A stretch of 64,000 nucleotides of DNA from Geminicoccaceae bacterium (GTDB lineage: Bacteria; Pseudomonadota; Alphaproteobacteria; Geminicoccales; Geminicoccaceae). Of the stretch, positions 42,199 through 51,462 are shown in pieces; within the stretch, counting starts at the first letter, position 1, and every line of letters starts with the position of its first letter. The stretch is from contig JACKIM010000002.1 of the NCBI GenBank assembly GCA_020638465.1, forward strand, positions 1,488,001 to 1,552,000, written 5' to 3'. The notes under the pieces were generated by a model. The model searched no databases and was not told where the DNA came from. It was given only the letters and a program-made list of their open reading frames with translations. A program made the translations under genes and the position numbers.

Positions 42199-42992
42199 GA
42201 TACCATCTGTCCAAGATAGGCGTCCTGGACCTCGCGGTTGGAGGTAATCTCGGCAAAGCTGCCGCACATCAGATCGCGTCCCTCGGCCATGACAACCACC
42301 GGGTCGCACAAGGTCGCCACGGTGTCCATGTCGTGCTCGACCACGAGGAAGGTCAGACCGCCATTGCGCAGGTCGAGCAGTACTTCGGCGATCTCGCGCG
42401 CCAGTCCGGGATTGACCCCGGCCACCGGCTCGTCGAGCAGGATCAGCCGCGGTTCGGCCATCAGCGCCCGGCCGATTTCAAGCAACTTCTTCTGGCCACC
42501 CGAGAGAGCCGTGGTCAGATTGTCCAGATGGCGGTCGAGCCTCAGCCGTTCGGCAACGGCCCTGGCCCGGGCGGCAATCTGGCGATCCTCGCTTCGCCAT
42601 CGCTGCGGGTGGAAAAGGGCATTCTGCAGGATATCGCCAGACTGATTGCGCGCATAGAGCATCAGGCTTTCGAGGACCGTCAACGAGGGAAAGCCGCGGG
42701 CGATCTGGAAGGTGCGGGTCAGGCCGATGCCGGCGATCTCCTCGGGCCGCCGGCGGGTGATATCGATACCATCGAAGGCCACCCGGCCCGAATCCGGCCG
42801 CAACGTCCCCGACAGGATGTTGAACATCGTCGTCTTGCCGGCTCCATTGGGGCCAATCAGGCCGGTGATGCTTCCCTCCTCGACGTGGAGACTGGCATCG
42901 ACGACCGCTTGGACACCGCCAAAGCTCTTCGCGACATGATCGGCCGACAGCAATGCAGCCAAGAAACCGCCCTCTTCATGACCGGTCCGCAA
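42195..42992 (-). CDS. ABC transporter ATPase (LivG family)
   Basis: The 265-residue ATPase is the first gene of the operon. Motifs are GLIGPNGAGKTTMFNILSGT (Walker A), GLTRTFQIARGFPSLTVLES, TTALSGGQKKLLEIGRALMA (signature) and LILLDEPVAGVNPGLAREIA (Walker B), and the H-loop VVEHDMDTVATLCD. The C-terminal extension after the H-loop (AEITSNREVQDAYLGQ) is the LivG hallmark. It is transcribed divergently from the COG0523 GTPase across a 121-bp gap that must hold both promoters. Confidence 0.94.
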   Translation of the reverse strand: MRTGHEEGGFLAALLSADHVAKSFGGVQAVVDASLHVEEGSITGLIGPNGAGKTTMFNILSGTLRPDSGRVAFDGIDITRRRPEEIAGIGLTRTFQIARGFPSLTVLESLMLYARNQSGDILQNALFHPQRWRSEDRQIAARARAVAERLRLDRHLDNLTTALSGGQKKLLEIGRALMAEPRLILLDEPVAGVNPGLAREIAEVLLDLRNGGLTFLVVEHDMDTVATLCDPVVVMAEGRDLMCGSFAEITSNREVQDAYLGQMVS

Positions 42993-43113
42993 CGGCCGTG
43001 CGATGCCGACTTGCGAACGCTCCCCTTTTCAGCGCCGCGCAGGGAGTTTACCCTGCCACCGCTTGCTGCCAATCAGCTAAAGCCATATTCCGGAAACGAT
43101 CAAGAGCGGATCC

Positions 43114-44070
43114 ATGCAACAGGCCCCGGCCCTCCCGGTCACGATTCTCACAGGCTTTCTCGGCGCCGGAAAGACGACCCTGCTCGGCCGGATCCTTGCC
43201 GACCCGCAAGGTGTACGTTTCGGTGTGCTGGTCAACGATTTCGGTGCGATCAACATCGATGCCGATCTTGTCGCCGAGGCCGCATCGGATCGCATTTCCC
43301 TGGCCAATGGCTGTGTATGCTGTTCCATTCGCGATGATCTTATCGAGGCCGTCCGTCAGTTGCTCGACGCCGCCGAACCACCGGATCATATCCTCATCGA
43401 GGCCAGCGGCGTATCGCGACCGCTGGCCATCGTCGATGCGCTCGAACAACCGGGACTTGCCGACCGGCTGCGGCTGGATGGAATCTTCGGCCTGATCGAT
43501 GCCGCCCACTTCGGCGATCTCGATTTCGCCGATACCGAACTCGCCATGGACCAGGCATTCAGCTCCGATATCGTGGTTCTCAACAAGACCGACCTTGTTG
43601 GCGAGACCGGACTGGAGCACATCGAGGAGACGTTGCGCGGGGCCATGCCCCGGATGCGGATCGTGCGCACCGAGCATGCGTCCCTTCCCCGCGACCTCCT
43701 GTTCGGTCCGACACGACTGGGCCGCCGCGACAGCGATCACGGACACGACCAGGATCACCACCACCATGACCACGACGCCGCGTTCAGTTCATGGTCATGG
43801 ACGACAAGCCAACCCATCGCCGCCGCGGATTTCCGCGAAGCCATGCGCCAGTTGCCCACCGTTCTCCTGCGTGCCAAGGGCATTCTCGACCTCGACGGCC
43901 GCCGGGCCGTCTTCCAGCTGGTCGGCAAGCGCAAGGAGCTGCAGTTCGAGGAAGGCGAAGCGCCAAATCGAAGCCAGTTCGTCGCCATTGCCCGCAAGGA
44001 CATTCTTCCCGATGGCTGGATGGAAGACCTTTTCACGACGATCTTGAAAACGACACAATCAACCGCTTGA
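43114..44070 (+). CDS. COG0523 metallochaperone GTPase (G3E family)
   Basis: This 318-residue P-loop GTPase belongs to the CobW/ZNG1 group. TILTGFLGAGKTTLLGRIL holds the P loop, SLANGCVCCSIRDDLIEAV the metal-binding CxCC motif and VVLNKTDLVGE the guanine-specificity NKxD. A histidine-rich stretch (HGHDQDHHHHDHD) and a C-terminal CobW_C domain follow. Family members deliver zinc, nickel or cobalt to client enzymes. It is 61 bp upstream of two metal-dependent amidohydrolase genes, which are natural client candidates. No Zur-type palindrome was recognised upstream by eye. Confidence 0.92.
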   Translation: MQQAPALPVTILTGFLGAGKTTLLGRILADPQGVRFGVLVNDFGAINIDADLVAEAASDRISLANGCVCCSIRDDLIEAVRQLLDAAEPPDHILIEASGVSRPLAIVDALEQPGLADRLRLDGIFGLIDAAHFGDLDFADTELAMDQAFSSDIVVLNKTDLVGETGLEHIEETLRGAMPRMRIVRTEHASLPRDLLFGPTRLGRRDSDHGHDQDHHHHDHDAAFSSWSWTTSQPIAAADFREAMRQLPTVLLRAKGILDLDGRRAVFQLVGKRKELQFEEGEAPNRSQFVAIARKDILPDGWMEDLFTTILKTTQSTA

Positions 44071-44131
44071 CGACGGTCTCCAACTCCGTTTTGTTCGATT
44101 GCGGCTGGGGACGTCATGTTGGGGAGCAGAC

Positions 44132-45370
44132 GTGGAGCAATATCTGTTCAGGAATGTCAATCTGCTTGATCCCAGGCGGGATGAGCTGATCGAGGGACAC
44201 GAATTGCTGGTTGAAGGCGACCGCATTTGCGAGGTTTCCGGAAAACCGATCAGGTCGGGAAATGCGCAGGTCGTCGATGGGGGCGGTCGGACACTGATGC
44301 CGGGGCTGATCGATTCTCACGTGCATGTTGTCCTCAGTGAAGTTTCCATTCCCAAGCTGGAGGCCATGCCGCTGACGCTGATGACCGCCAAGGCCATGGC
44401 GTCGATGCGTGGCATGATCGACCGCGGTTTCACCTCCGTGCGCGACACCGGCGGTGCGGACTGGGGCATCAAGGCTGCTGTCGACCAGGGGCTGTTTCCC
44501 GGGCCGCGATTGTTCATCGCCGGCCAGGCCATCGGCCCGACTGGTGGCCACAGCGACCCCCGCCGGCGCACGGACACGGCAGGCACACGCTGCCATTGCT
44601 GCAATGCGATGGTCTTCTCGATGGGCCTCGCCGACGGCATCGCCGAAGTTCAGCGGGCCGTGCGCGAGCAGATGCGGCAGGGCTGCGACCAGGTGAAGAT
44701 CATGATGTCGGGTGGCGTGGCCTCACCCTATGATCCCCTCGACTCGATGCAGTTCTCCGAGGGGGAAGTGCGTGCCGCCGTGGAGGAAGCCCACGCTTTC
44801 GGCCGCTATGTCTGCGCCCACGCCTATTCGCCCGAGGCCATCCAGCGCGCCGCGCGTTGCGGTGTCCGCACCATCGAGCACGGCAATCTCATTGATGAGA
44901 CCAGTGCCGCAATGATGGCAGAGAACGACATGTTCCTCATCGCCAATCTCGTCACCTATTACGAGATGAAGAACAGGGCGGCGGAATTCGGCATGTCGGC
45001 GGAAAGCCTGCAGAAGAACGACATGGTGATCGATGGCGGCCTGCGCTCGCTGGAGATATGCAAGCGTGCGGGCGTACCGGTCGCCTACGGCACCGACCTG
45101 CTGGGCCAACTCCAGGGAGAGCAGTCGGGCGAGTTCGGGCTGCGCTCGCAGGTGCTGAGCCCGATGGAGATCATCCGCCAGGCCACGCTGATCGGTGCAC
45201 AGGTGCTGCGTCAAGAGGGTATGCTCGGCTGCCTGGATGCCGGGGCTTTCGCCGATCTTCTGCTCATCGATGGCGATCCGCTGCGGAACCTCGACCTGTT
45301 CACGGGTCAGGGTCGCCATATGTCGATGATCATGAAGGGCGGCCAGATGCACAAATGCACCCTGCATTGA
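44132..45370 (+). CDS. Metal-dependent amidohydrolase, paralogue 1
   Basis: This 413-residue (beta/alpha)8 amidohydrolase is related to Xaa-Pro dipeptidase-like and imidazolonepropionase-like enzymes. Metal ligands are visible: GLIDSHVHV (HxH), QVKIMMSGG (carboxylated lysine), VCAHAYSPEA (His), RTIEHGN (His) and AYGTDLLG (Asp). A CHCC cluster follows GPTGGHSD. The GTG at 44132 with GGGGAG five bases upstream is chosen because the next paralogue aligns from exactly that point. The product is cytoplasmic. Adjacent transporter genes suggest it hydrolyses an imported N-acyl amino acid or dipeptide-like substrate. Confidence 0.87.
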   Translation: MEQYLFRNVNLLDPRRDELIEGHELLVEGDRICEVSGKPIRSGNAQVVDGGGRTLMPGLIDSHVHVVLSEVSIPKLEAMPLTLMTAKAMASMRGMIDRGFTSVRDTGGADWGIKAAVDQGLFPGPRLFIAGQAIGPTGGHSDPRRRTDTAGTRCHCCNAMVFSMGLADGIAEVQRAVREQMRQGCDQVKIMMSGGVASPYDPLDSMQFSEGEVRAAVEEAHAFGRYVCAHAYSPEAIQRAARCGVRTIEHGNLIDETSAAMMAENDMFLIANLVTYYEMKNRAAEFGMSAESLQKNDMVIDGGLRSLEICKRAGVPVAYGTDLLGQLQGEQSGEFGLRSQVLSPMEIIRQATLIGAQVLRQEGMLGCLDAGAFADLLLIDGDPLRNLDLFTGQGRHMSMIMKGGQMHKCTLH

Positions 45371-45377
45371 GGTTGCC

Positions 45378-46613
45378 GTGATGATCAGACTGACCAATCT
45401 GCAATTGCTCGATCCGGCGACCTCAGACGAACTGCAAGGTGGCTACGAGATCGTCATCGAGGGCGACCGCTTCAAGGAAGTCAGCGACCGGCCGGTCCGC
45501 GTGGCTGATGCCCTCGTGCTCGACTGCGGCGGCCGGGTGGTGATGCCTGGCCTCATCGACTGCCATGTCCATTGCATGCACAGCGAGGTGTATACCCGCC
45601 GGCTTGAGGAAGTGCCGCTGACATTGGCCACCGCCCGGGCAGCGGTGCGCCTGCGTTCGATGCTCGATCGTGGCTTTACCACGGTACGCGATACCGGCGG
45701 CACGGATTGGGGGGTGAAATCCGCCATCGAGCAAGGTCTCATCGAGGGGCCGAGACTGTTCATCGCCAATCGCTCCATCGGTCCCACCGGTGGCCATTCC
45801 GATGGACGGGCACGAACCAATCCCGGCTACAATTGCCTGTGCTGCACGACCCAGGCGTTCCTGCGGATCATGGCCGATGGCGTGGACGAGGTGCGCAAGG
45901 TTGTCCGCGAGCAGATGCGGCAAGGCTGCGACCATGTGAAGATCATGGTTTCCGGCGGGGTGGCTTCGCCCTATGACCCGCTGGACAGCCTGCAATATTC
46001 CATTCCCGAGATCCAGGCGGCCGTCGAGGAAGCCGAGGCATTTGGACGTTATGTGCTGGCCCATGCCTACAGCGCCGAGGCCATCGACCGCGCGGTGTCC
46101 AATGGTGTTCGCACCATTGAGCACGGCAATCTGATCGACCAGCAGCGCGCCGACCTCATGGCGGAGAAAGGAGCCTATCTGGTCGCCAATCTCGTTGCCT
46201 ATGTCGCCATGAGCGAACGCGCGAAGGGCTACGGAATGCCCGACGAAATGCTGGAAAAGAACGCGGCGGTGCTCGAAGGCGGTTACAAGTCGCTCGAATA
46301 TTGCCGCAATGCCGGCGTCAAGGTCGCCTATGGCTCCGATCTTCTGGGCGATCTGCTGGACGAGCAGAGCCGCGAGTTCTCCATCCGCCGCGAGGTTCAG
46401 CCGGCGATCGAAGTGATTCGCTCCGCAACGACGATTGCCGCGGAAGTGATTCGCCGTCCGGGCAAGCTCGGCACGATTGCACCGGGCGCCTGGGCCGATC
46501 TTGTCGTTGTCGACGGCAATCCACTCGACGACATCCACCTGCTCGAAGGTCAGGGACGGCACATGCCAGTGATCATGAAGGGCGGGCGGTTCCACAAGAA
46601 TCGCCTGAGTTGA
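45378..46613 (+). CDS. Metal-dependent amidohydrolase, paralogue 2
   Basis: This 411-residue amidohydrolase is closely related to the preceding gene product along its entire length. It retains every ligand: GLIDCHVHC (HxH), HVKIMVSGG (Lys), VLAHAYSAEA (His), RTIEHGN (His), AYGSDLLG (Asp). A CLCC cluster lies at the matching place after GPTGGHSD. It begins seven bases after the first paralogue and ends one base before the permease gene. Tandem retention suggests that the enzymes form a heteromer or split related substrates. The chemistry is hydrolysis of an amide or peptide bond, with substrate unknown. Confidence 0.88.
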   Translation: MMIRLTNLQLLDPATSDELQGGYEIVIEGDRFKEVSDRPVRVADALVLDCGGRVVMPGLIDCHVHCMHSEVYTRRLEEVPLTLATARAAVRLRSMLDRGFTTVRDTGGTDWGVKSAIEQGLIEGPRLFIANRSIGPTGGHSDGRARTNPGYNCLCCTTQAFLRIMADGVDEVRKVVREQMRQGCDHVKIMVSGGVASPYDPLDSLQYSIPEIQAAVEEAEAFGRYVLAHAYSAEAIDRAVSNGVRTIEHGNLIDQQRADLMAEKGAYLVANLVAYVAMSERAKGYGMPDEMLEKNAAVLEGGYKSLEYCRNAGVKVAYGSDLLGDLLDEQSREFSIRREVQPAIEVIRSATTIAAEVIRRPGKLGTIAPGAWADLVVVDGNPLDDIHLLEGQGRHMPVIMKGGRFHKNRLS

Positions 46614-46614
46614 G

Positions 46615-47439
46615 ATGGCGGCGACCGTCCTCGATCAGCGACGTCTGGGTCGGTGGGCCCTCAATCTCGCGGCGACCGTCAGTTTCATCTTCATTCTGCT
46701 GCCACTGATCTTCGTCACCTGGCTGTCGTTCTATGCCCAGGAAATTCCCTCCTACCCTCCGGAGGGCTATTCGCTGCAATGGTACGGGGCAATTGTCGGC
46801 AATGACCGATTCATTTCCGGATTGCTCCTCAGCATCCAGCTCGGCGTGATGGCAACCGCCATCGGTCTTTGCGTCGGCGTGCCGGCTGCCCTGTGCATCT
46901 CGCATTTCCGTTTTCACGGCCGCGAGATGCTCAACAATCTGCTGCTGCTGCCGCTGATGGTGCCGGGTGTGGTCCTCGGCACGGCCATCTACGTCTTCCA
47001 TGTCGAGACCGAAATCGCCACGGGATTGCCGATCCTGGGATCGTTTGCCGGTCTGGTATGGGGACATGTGCTGGTCACGATTCCGTGGATCGTGAGACTG
47101 GTCACGACCAGCCTTGCCGGCTTCGACCGCACGCTGGAGGAGGCGGCACAGAACCTCGGCGCCAATCCCTGGATCACCTTCCGACGAATCACGCTGCCGG
47201 CCATCCTGCCCGGTATCGTCGCCGGTGCGATGTTCGGCTTCGTCTCCTCCTTCGGCAATCTGGAGATGTCGCTGTTCCTCGTCGGGCCGGGCCGCACCAC
47301 CCTGCCCATCGCCATCCTGCAATACCTGCAGTGGAAGATCGATCCGACCATTGCCGCGATCTCCGTGGTGCAGATCGTCCTGGTGGCCGCGGCCATGCTG
47401 ATAACCGATCGTTTCGTCAAGATAAGCCGGGTGGTCTGA
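46615..47439 (+). CDS. ABC transporter permease (PotC-like)
   Basis: The 274-residue inner-membrane permease has six hydrophobic helices and the coupling EAA loop LEEAAQNLGANPWITFRRIT followed by LPAILPGIVAGAMFGFVSSF. It resembles the PotC subunit of spermidine/putrescine importers. The N-terminal segment RWALNLAATVSFIFILLPLI is the first helix. Its ATG comes two bases after the amidohydrolase stop and its TGA overlaps the ATPase ATG. It would pair with the second permease at the end of the operon. Confidence 0.92.
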   Translation: MAATVLDQRRLGRWALNLAATVSFIFILLPLIFVTWLSFYAQEIPSYPPEGYSLQWYGAIVGNDRFISGLLLSIQLGVMATAIGLCVGVPAALCISHFRFHGREMLNNLLLLPLMVPGVVLGTAIYVFHVETEIATGLPILGSFAGLVWGHVLVTIPWIVRLVTTSLAGFDRTLEEAAQNLGANPWITFRRITLPAILPGIVAGAMFGFVSSFGNLEMSLFLVGPGRTTLPIAILQYLQWKIDPTIAAISVVQIVLVAAAMLITDRFVKISRVV

Positions 47440-48494
47440 TGGCACGTCTCGTTCTCGACAAACTGACCAAGCGCTACGGGGATTTCGAGGCGACACGCGA
47501 TGTCACCATCGATGTGCCACAGGGCGAATTTCTCGTCCTTCTGGGGCCTTCGGGGTGCGGCAAGACCACGACGCTGCGGATGATCGCCGGCTTCATCGAG
47601 CCCACTTCGGGCAGCGTGCATCTGGGCGACCGCGACATCACGCGGCTTCCGCCGTGGAAACGCAATACCGGGCTGGTATTCCAGAGTTACGCGCTGTTCC
47701 CGCATCTTACCGTCAACCAGAACGTCGCCTTCCCGCTGGAGATGCGCGCGGTCGGCCAGGCAGAAACCGAACAGAGAGTGGCGGAAGCGCTCAAGCTGGT
47801 GCGCCTCGATCATCTGGGCGACCGCTTGCCCCGCCAGCTTTCCGGCGGCCAGCAGCAGCGCGTGGCCCTGGCCCGTGCCCTCGTCTTCCACCCCGATGTG
47901 CTGCTGCTCGACGAACCCCTGTCCAATCTCGATGCGAAACTGCGCCAGGAGGTCCGGGTCGAAATCCGCGAATTGCAGCGCGATATCGGCATTACCACGG
48001 TGATGGTCACCCACGACCAGGAAGAAGCGCTGACCATGGCCGACCGGCTCATCGTGATGAGCGAAGGGCGCGTCCGCCAGATCGGCACGCAGCGCGATCT
48101 CTACGAACGCCCCGCCAACCGGTTCGTCGCCGGCTTTGTCGGCCGCGGCAGTTTCCTGGAAGGAACCGTCACCGCTCCCGGTCTGTTCAGGACGACGGCC
48201 GGCCTCGACATCCGGTGCGACCATGGAACGACGGGCCCCGCCGTAATGGCACTGCGTCCGGAACGGGTCATGGTCCAGCCGGTCAATGCCGACAACAGTT
48301 TTTCTGCACGGGTGGAGTTTGTCTCCTATATGGGCGGACTCATCGACGTTCATGCCCGCTTGCCCGCCGGGGAACAGGTCATCGCCCAGATCGCCAACAC
48401 GGAGGACACGGTGACCCCGGGTGTGGGTGACGAGATTCGTCTCGGCTGGTCGAGCAAGGCCGCCTTTGTCTTCCCTGCCGAGAAGGCCTCATGA
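47439..48494 (+). CDS. ABC transporter ATPase (PotA-like)
   Basis: This 351-residue ATPase has LLGPSGCGKTTTLRMIAGFI (Walker A), NTGLVFQSYALFPHLTVNQN (Q loop), RQLSGGQQQRVALARAL (signature), VLLLDEPLSNLDAKLRQEV (Walker B) and VMVTHDQEEAL (H loop). A C-terminal TOBE domain (about 280-350, MALRPERVMVQ) is typical of PotA/FbpC/MalK. The ATG at 47439 shares one base with the permease stop. It powers import by the two permeases and the binding protein encoded alongside. Confidence 0.94.
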   Translation: MARLVLDKLTKRYGDFEATRDVTIDVPQGEFLVLLGPSGCGKTTTLRMIAGFIEPTSGSVHLGDRDITRLPPWKRNTGLVFQSYALFPHLTVNQNVAFPLEMRAVGQAETEQRVAEALKLVRLDHLGDRLPRQLSGGQQQRVALARALVFHPDVLLLDEPLSNLDAKLRQEVRVEIRELQRDIGITTVMVTHDQEEALTMADRLIVMSEGRVRQIGTQRDLYERPANRFVAGFVGRGSFLEGTVTAPGLFRTTAGLDIRCDHGTTGPAVMALRPERVMVQPVNADNSFSARVEFVSYMGGLIDVHARLPAGEQVIAQIANTEDTVTPGVGDEIRLGWSSKAAFVFPAEKAS

Positions 48495-48542
48495 CCGGGA
48501 ATGGACCAAAAGAGTAGTATCGGAATCAAGGAGAAGAAGACC

Positions 48543-49595
48543 ATGTTCCGAAGAATTTCCACATCGCGCCGCCATATCCTTCAGGGAATGGGCGGGCTGG
48601 CCGCAGCGGGTTCCCTCGCCATGCCGTTCGGCGCTCGCGCCCAGTCGAAGGGCCGCATCGTTGTCGGCACCTGGGGTGGCGACTATGCGCGGCTGCTGCG
48701 CAAGAACATCGAGGAGCCGATCCTGGTCCCCGAGGGCTGGGAGGTCATCCAGGATCAGGCGGGCGATCCGGAGCGCCGCGCCAAGATGGCCGCGGAGCGG
48801 CGTTTGCCGCGCGGCACCACCGACATCCAGGGGCTCAGCGCGGTCAACATGTATCAGGTCCTCAGCCAGGGCCTGAGCCAGACCATCGACTATGACCGCA
48901 TGTCGAACGGTGCCAATATCCTGCCTGCCCTGAAATATGATTTCGGCGTGGCCCATATCTATTCTGGCATGGTGGCGGTGTACAACCCCGACAAGATGGA
49001 TGCACCAAAGAGCTATGCGGAAGTCTTCGATCCCAAATGGGGCGATCGGCTGGGGTTCATCGACATCCAGTACCAGTACACCCAGACCGCGGCAGCACTG
49101 GCAGCCGGCAGCACGCCTTCGGACCTCACACCGGGGCACAAGGTCCTCATGGATACCCGCAAGGCCGGTGCCCGCGTCTATCCCACGAACGAGGCCTTTG
49201 CTCAGGGGCTGAAGACCGAGGAGATCGACATCGGCATCATGTGGAAGGCCCGCACGGTGCAATGGCAGAATGCCGGCATCAATGTCCGCTCCGCGGTTCC
49301 TTCCGAGGGGGCGCTCGCCTATGTATCAGGTTTTTCCATTCCGGCGAACGCACCCAATCTCGACGGCGCCTATGCCTATCTGGACGCCATGCTGTCTCCT
49401 TCCGCACAGGAGAATTTCGCCATCGACATGGGTTACAATCCGACGGTCACCAATGCCGAAGTCGCTCCCGACCTCAATGAGCGCATCGGCTTCACGCCGG
49501 AGCAACGCGACGCACTGGTCAATCTCGACTATGCCTATATGGCGGAGAACGACGTCGCGCTGAAGGAATGGTGGGACAAGGACTTCAAGGGCTGA
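48543..49595 (+). CDS. Periplasmic binding protein (PotD-like), Tat signal
   Basis: This 350-residue type II binding protein has an N-terminal twin-arginine signal: STSRRHILQGMGGLAAAGSL, cleaved near ARA-Q. The fold resembles PotD and opine or polyamine binding proteins: VVGTWGGDYARLLRKNIEEP, GVAHIYSGMVAVYNPDKM and KTEEIDIGIMWKARTVQWQN. AAGGAG lies about ten bases before the ATG. The Tat signal suggests folding, possibly with a bound ligand or metal, before export. The true ligand is presumably the substrate or product of the two amidohydrolases; that is inference. Confidence 0.9.
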   Translation: MFRRISTSRRHILQGMGGLAAAGSLAMPFGARAQSKGRIVVGTWGGDYARLLRKNIEEPILVPEGWEVIQDQAGDPERRAKMAAERRLPRGTTDIQGLSAVNMYQVLSQGLSQTIDYDRMSNGANILPALKYDFGVAHIYSGMVAVYNPDKMDAPKSYAEVFDPKWGDRLGFIDIQYQYTQTAAALAAGSTPSDLTPGHKVLMDTRKAGARVYPTNEAFAQGLKTEEIDIGIMWKARTVQWQNAGINVRSAVPSEGALAYVSGFSIPANAPNLDGAYAYLDAMLSPSAQENFAIDMGYNPTVTNAEVAPDLNERIGFTPEQRDALVNLDYAYMAENDVALKEWWDKDFKG

Positions 49596-49736
49596 GGTCT
49601 TTTTCCATTCGTCCCGGACAACGTTTTCGCAGGAGGATGTCCGGCGGGATGGCAGTCCGGAGCGGTCTGTCTGCACCGGCCAGACGATCGTTCCGGCGTT
49701 TTCCCCGATCCGGAGGCAGACGGGAGCTGTATTGGC

Positions 49737-50609
49737 ATGGCAGGCACGGTCATCGATGAACGCATGAAGGGAACTCCGCTGACGGCCGCGGCCCTGATCG
49801 GCCCGGCCTCCCTGATGACCATTCTGGGCCTCGTTTTCCCCGTCTTGATGCTGCTGCGCTACAGCTTCGACCTGTACGACCCCAAATTGTTCATGATCGA
49901 AACGGTATCGCCGGACAACTACATCAAGTTCTTCACCGATTCCTATTATCTGGGCGTTTTCTTCACCACGATCGGCGTCGCCATGCTCTGCACGCTGGTC
50001 TGCCTGATCATGGGCTTCCCGCTGGCCTATGTGCTCGCGCGCACGCAGAGCCGCTTCAAGAACGTCATGATCATGCTGGTGGTCATGCCGCTCTTCGTCG
50101 GCAATGCCGTTCGTGCGGCAGGCTGGATGACACTGTTCGGCAGCCGCGGCTTCCTCAGTGTCTCACTCATGGATCTGGGTATCACCACCGCTCCTACCGA
50201 GATCATGTTCACCACCACCGCCGTGGTTGTCGGCATCATCGCGGTCAACCTGCCCTTCATGGTTCTGACCCTGCAGAGTGTCATCGAGGGCATCGACCGG
50301 TCAATGGAGGAAGCGGCCTTCTCGCTGGGCGCACCGCCGGCCACCATGTTCCGCCTTGTCCTCTGGCCGCTCGCCCTGCCCGGCATCATCGCCGGCACCA
50401 TCCTCACCTTCATCCTCGGCATGAACGCCTATGCCACGCCGGTGCTGCTGGGCGGCCCCGAATTCAAGATGATGGCGCCACTGGTGTTCGGTCAGTTCCA
50501 GTTGAACAACTGGCCCTTTGGCGCGGCCGTCGCCTTCATCCTGATGACAACGACACTTTCCCTGACGGCTTTTTCCGCGTTCTGGATGCAAAAACGCTAT
50601 GGTCGCTGA
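49737..50609 (+). CDS. ABC transporter permease (PotB-like)
   Basis: This 290-residue inner-membrane permease has an N-terminal helix (LTAAALIGPASLMTILGLVF), a periplasmic loop and five further helices. The EAA coupling loop is MEEAAFSLGAPPATMFRLVL with WPLALPGIIAGTILTFILGM. It completes the PotABCD-type importer. A 141-bp non-coding gap separates it from the binding-protein gene, so it may have its own weak ribosome entry or be preceded by a processing site; no terminator is obvious in the gap. MNAYATPVLLGGPEFKMMAP is typical of PotB and related permeases. Confidence 0.92.
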   Translation: MAGTVIDERMKGTPLTAAALIGPASLMTILGLVFPVLMLLRYSFDLYDPKLFMIETVSPDNYIKFFTDSYYLGVFFTTIGVAMLCTLVCLIMGFPLAYVLARTQSRFKNVMIMLVVMPLFVGNAVRAAGWMTLFGSRGFLSVSLMDLGITTAPTEIMFTTTAVVVGIIAVNLPFMVLTLQSVIEGIDRSMEEAAFSLGAPPATMFRLVLWPLALPGIIAGTILTFILGMNAYATPVLLGGPEFKMMAPLVFGQFQLNNWPFGAAVAFILMTTTLSLTAFSAFWMQKRYGR

Positions 50610-50645
50610 TGACTTGCTCGTCAGCGGAAATCTTCAGGAGCTGTC

Positions 50646-51383
50646 ATGGCTGCCAATCCTGTGAGTGGCATCGTCCCCACCGCCATTCTCGCCGCCGGTA
50701 TCGCCCTTGCCGGCTGGTGGATCGGCGATGGGTTCATCGAAAGCCGCAGGGGTGACCGGGTGGTCGCGGTCAAGGGGCTGGCTGAACGCAATGTGGTTGC
50801 CGACACGGCCATCTGGTCGTTGCGGTTCGTCACCAGTGGCGACGATCTCGACACGGTGCGGGCCGGCATCAACCGAAATGAGCACTCCGTGCGGCAGTTC
50901 CTTGCCCGTCACGGGCTGAATGACGGCACCATCCGCGCCCGGACTCTCGATGTACGGGACCTTCGCGCCGATCCCTACAGGTCGGGACCGATTGAAAGCC
51001 GCTTCATCGTCGCCATGACGCTCACAGTCCGCAGCCCGGATGTGTCGCTGGTCGAGGATGCCGCCGCCGCGATGCCGGAACTCCTGGCCGAAGACGTGGT
51101 GATTGCCTCCGACATGGGCCCCCAGAGCTCGCAGCCGATCTACCTGTTCACCCGGCTGAACGATTTGAAGCCGGAACTGATCGCCGAGGCCACCGCCAAT
51201 GCACGGGCGGCGGCCCTTCAGTTCGCCGGGGATTCCGGCAGTACGGTCGGGCCGATCATCCATGCCAACCAAGGCATCATCCAGATTCTCCCGCGCGACA
51301 ACGCGCCCGGTCTCAGTGCCGACAACCAGATCGACAAGATCCTGCGCGTCGTCTCGACCGTCAATTACCGACTGGTGGACTGA
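50646..51383 (+). CDS. SIMPL (DUF541) domain protein, membrane-anchored
   Basis: The 245-residue protein has an N-terminal hydrophobic anchor (GIVPTAILAAGIALAGWWIG) and a SIMPL domain facing the periplasm. The domain is recognised by VVAVKGLAERNVVADTAIWS, TIRARTLDVRDLRADPY and RFIVAMTLTVRSPDV. SIMPL proteins occur in periplasmic or surface contexts, some linked to oxidative stress (YggE), but no molecular activity is established. AGGAGCTGTC precedes the ATG. It lies 36 bp after the permease gene, so it may be read with that operon, though no functional link is evident. Confidence 0.85.
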   Translation: MAANPVSGIVPTAILAAGIALAGWWIGDGFIESRRGDRVVAVKGLAERNVVADTAIWSLRFVTSGDDLDTVRAGINRNEHSVRQFLARHGLNDGTIRARTLDVRDLRADPYRSGPIESRFIVAMTLTVRSPDVSLVEDAAAAMPELLAEDVVIASDMGPQSSQPIYLFTRLNDLKPELIAEATANARAAALQFAGDSGSTVGPIIHANQGIIQILPRDNAPGLSADNQIDKILRVVSTVNYRLVD

Positions 51384-51462
51384 CCGCGCGAGCCATCTGT
51401 GCTGAGGCACGATGGCCCGAACGGCAAGCCTGTGCAGCCACAGCCTGCCCGCCTGCCATCGG

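Noticed and set aside
42993..43113. Zur-box palindrome before the COG0523 gene
   Set aside because: No AT-rich TGATATGTTATAACATATCA-like symmetry is present in the 121-bp gap.
46989..48353. Long minus-strand frame over the PotC/PotA-like genes
   Set aside because: Composition is that of an antisense frame. The plus-strand ATPase and permease are complete and overlapping in operon fashion.
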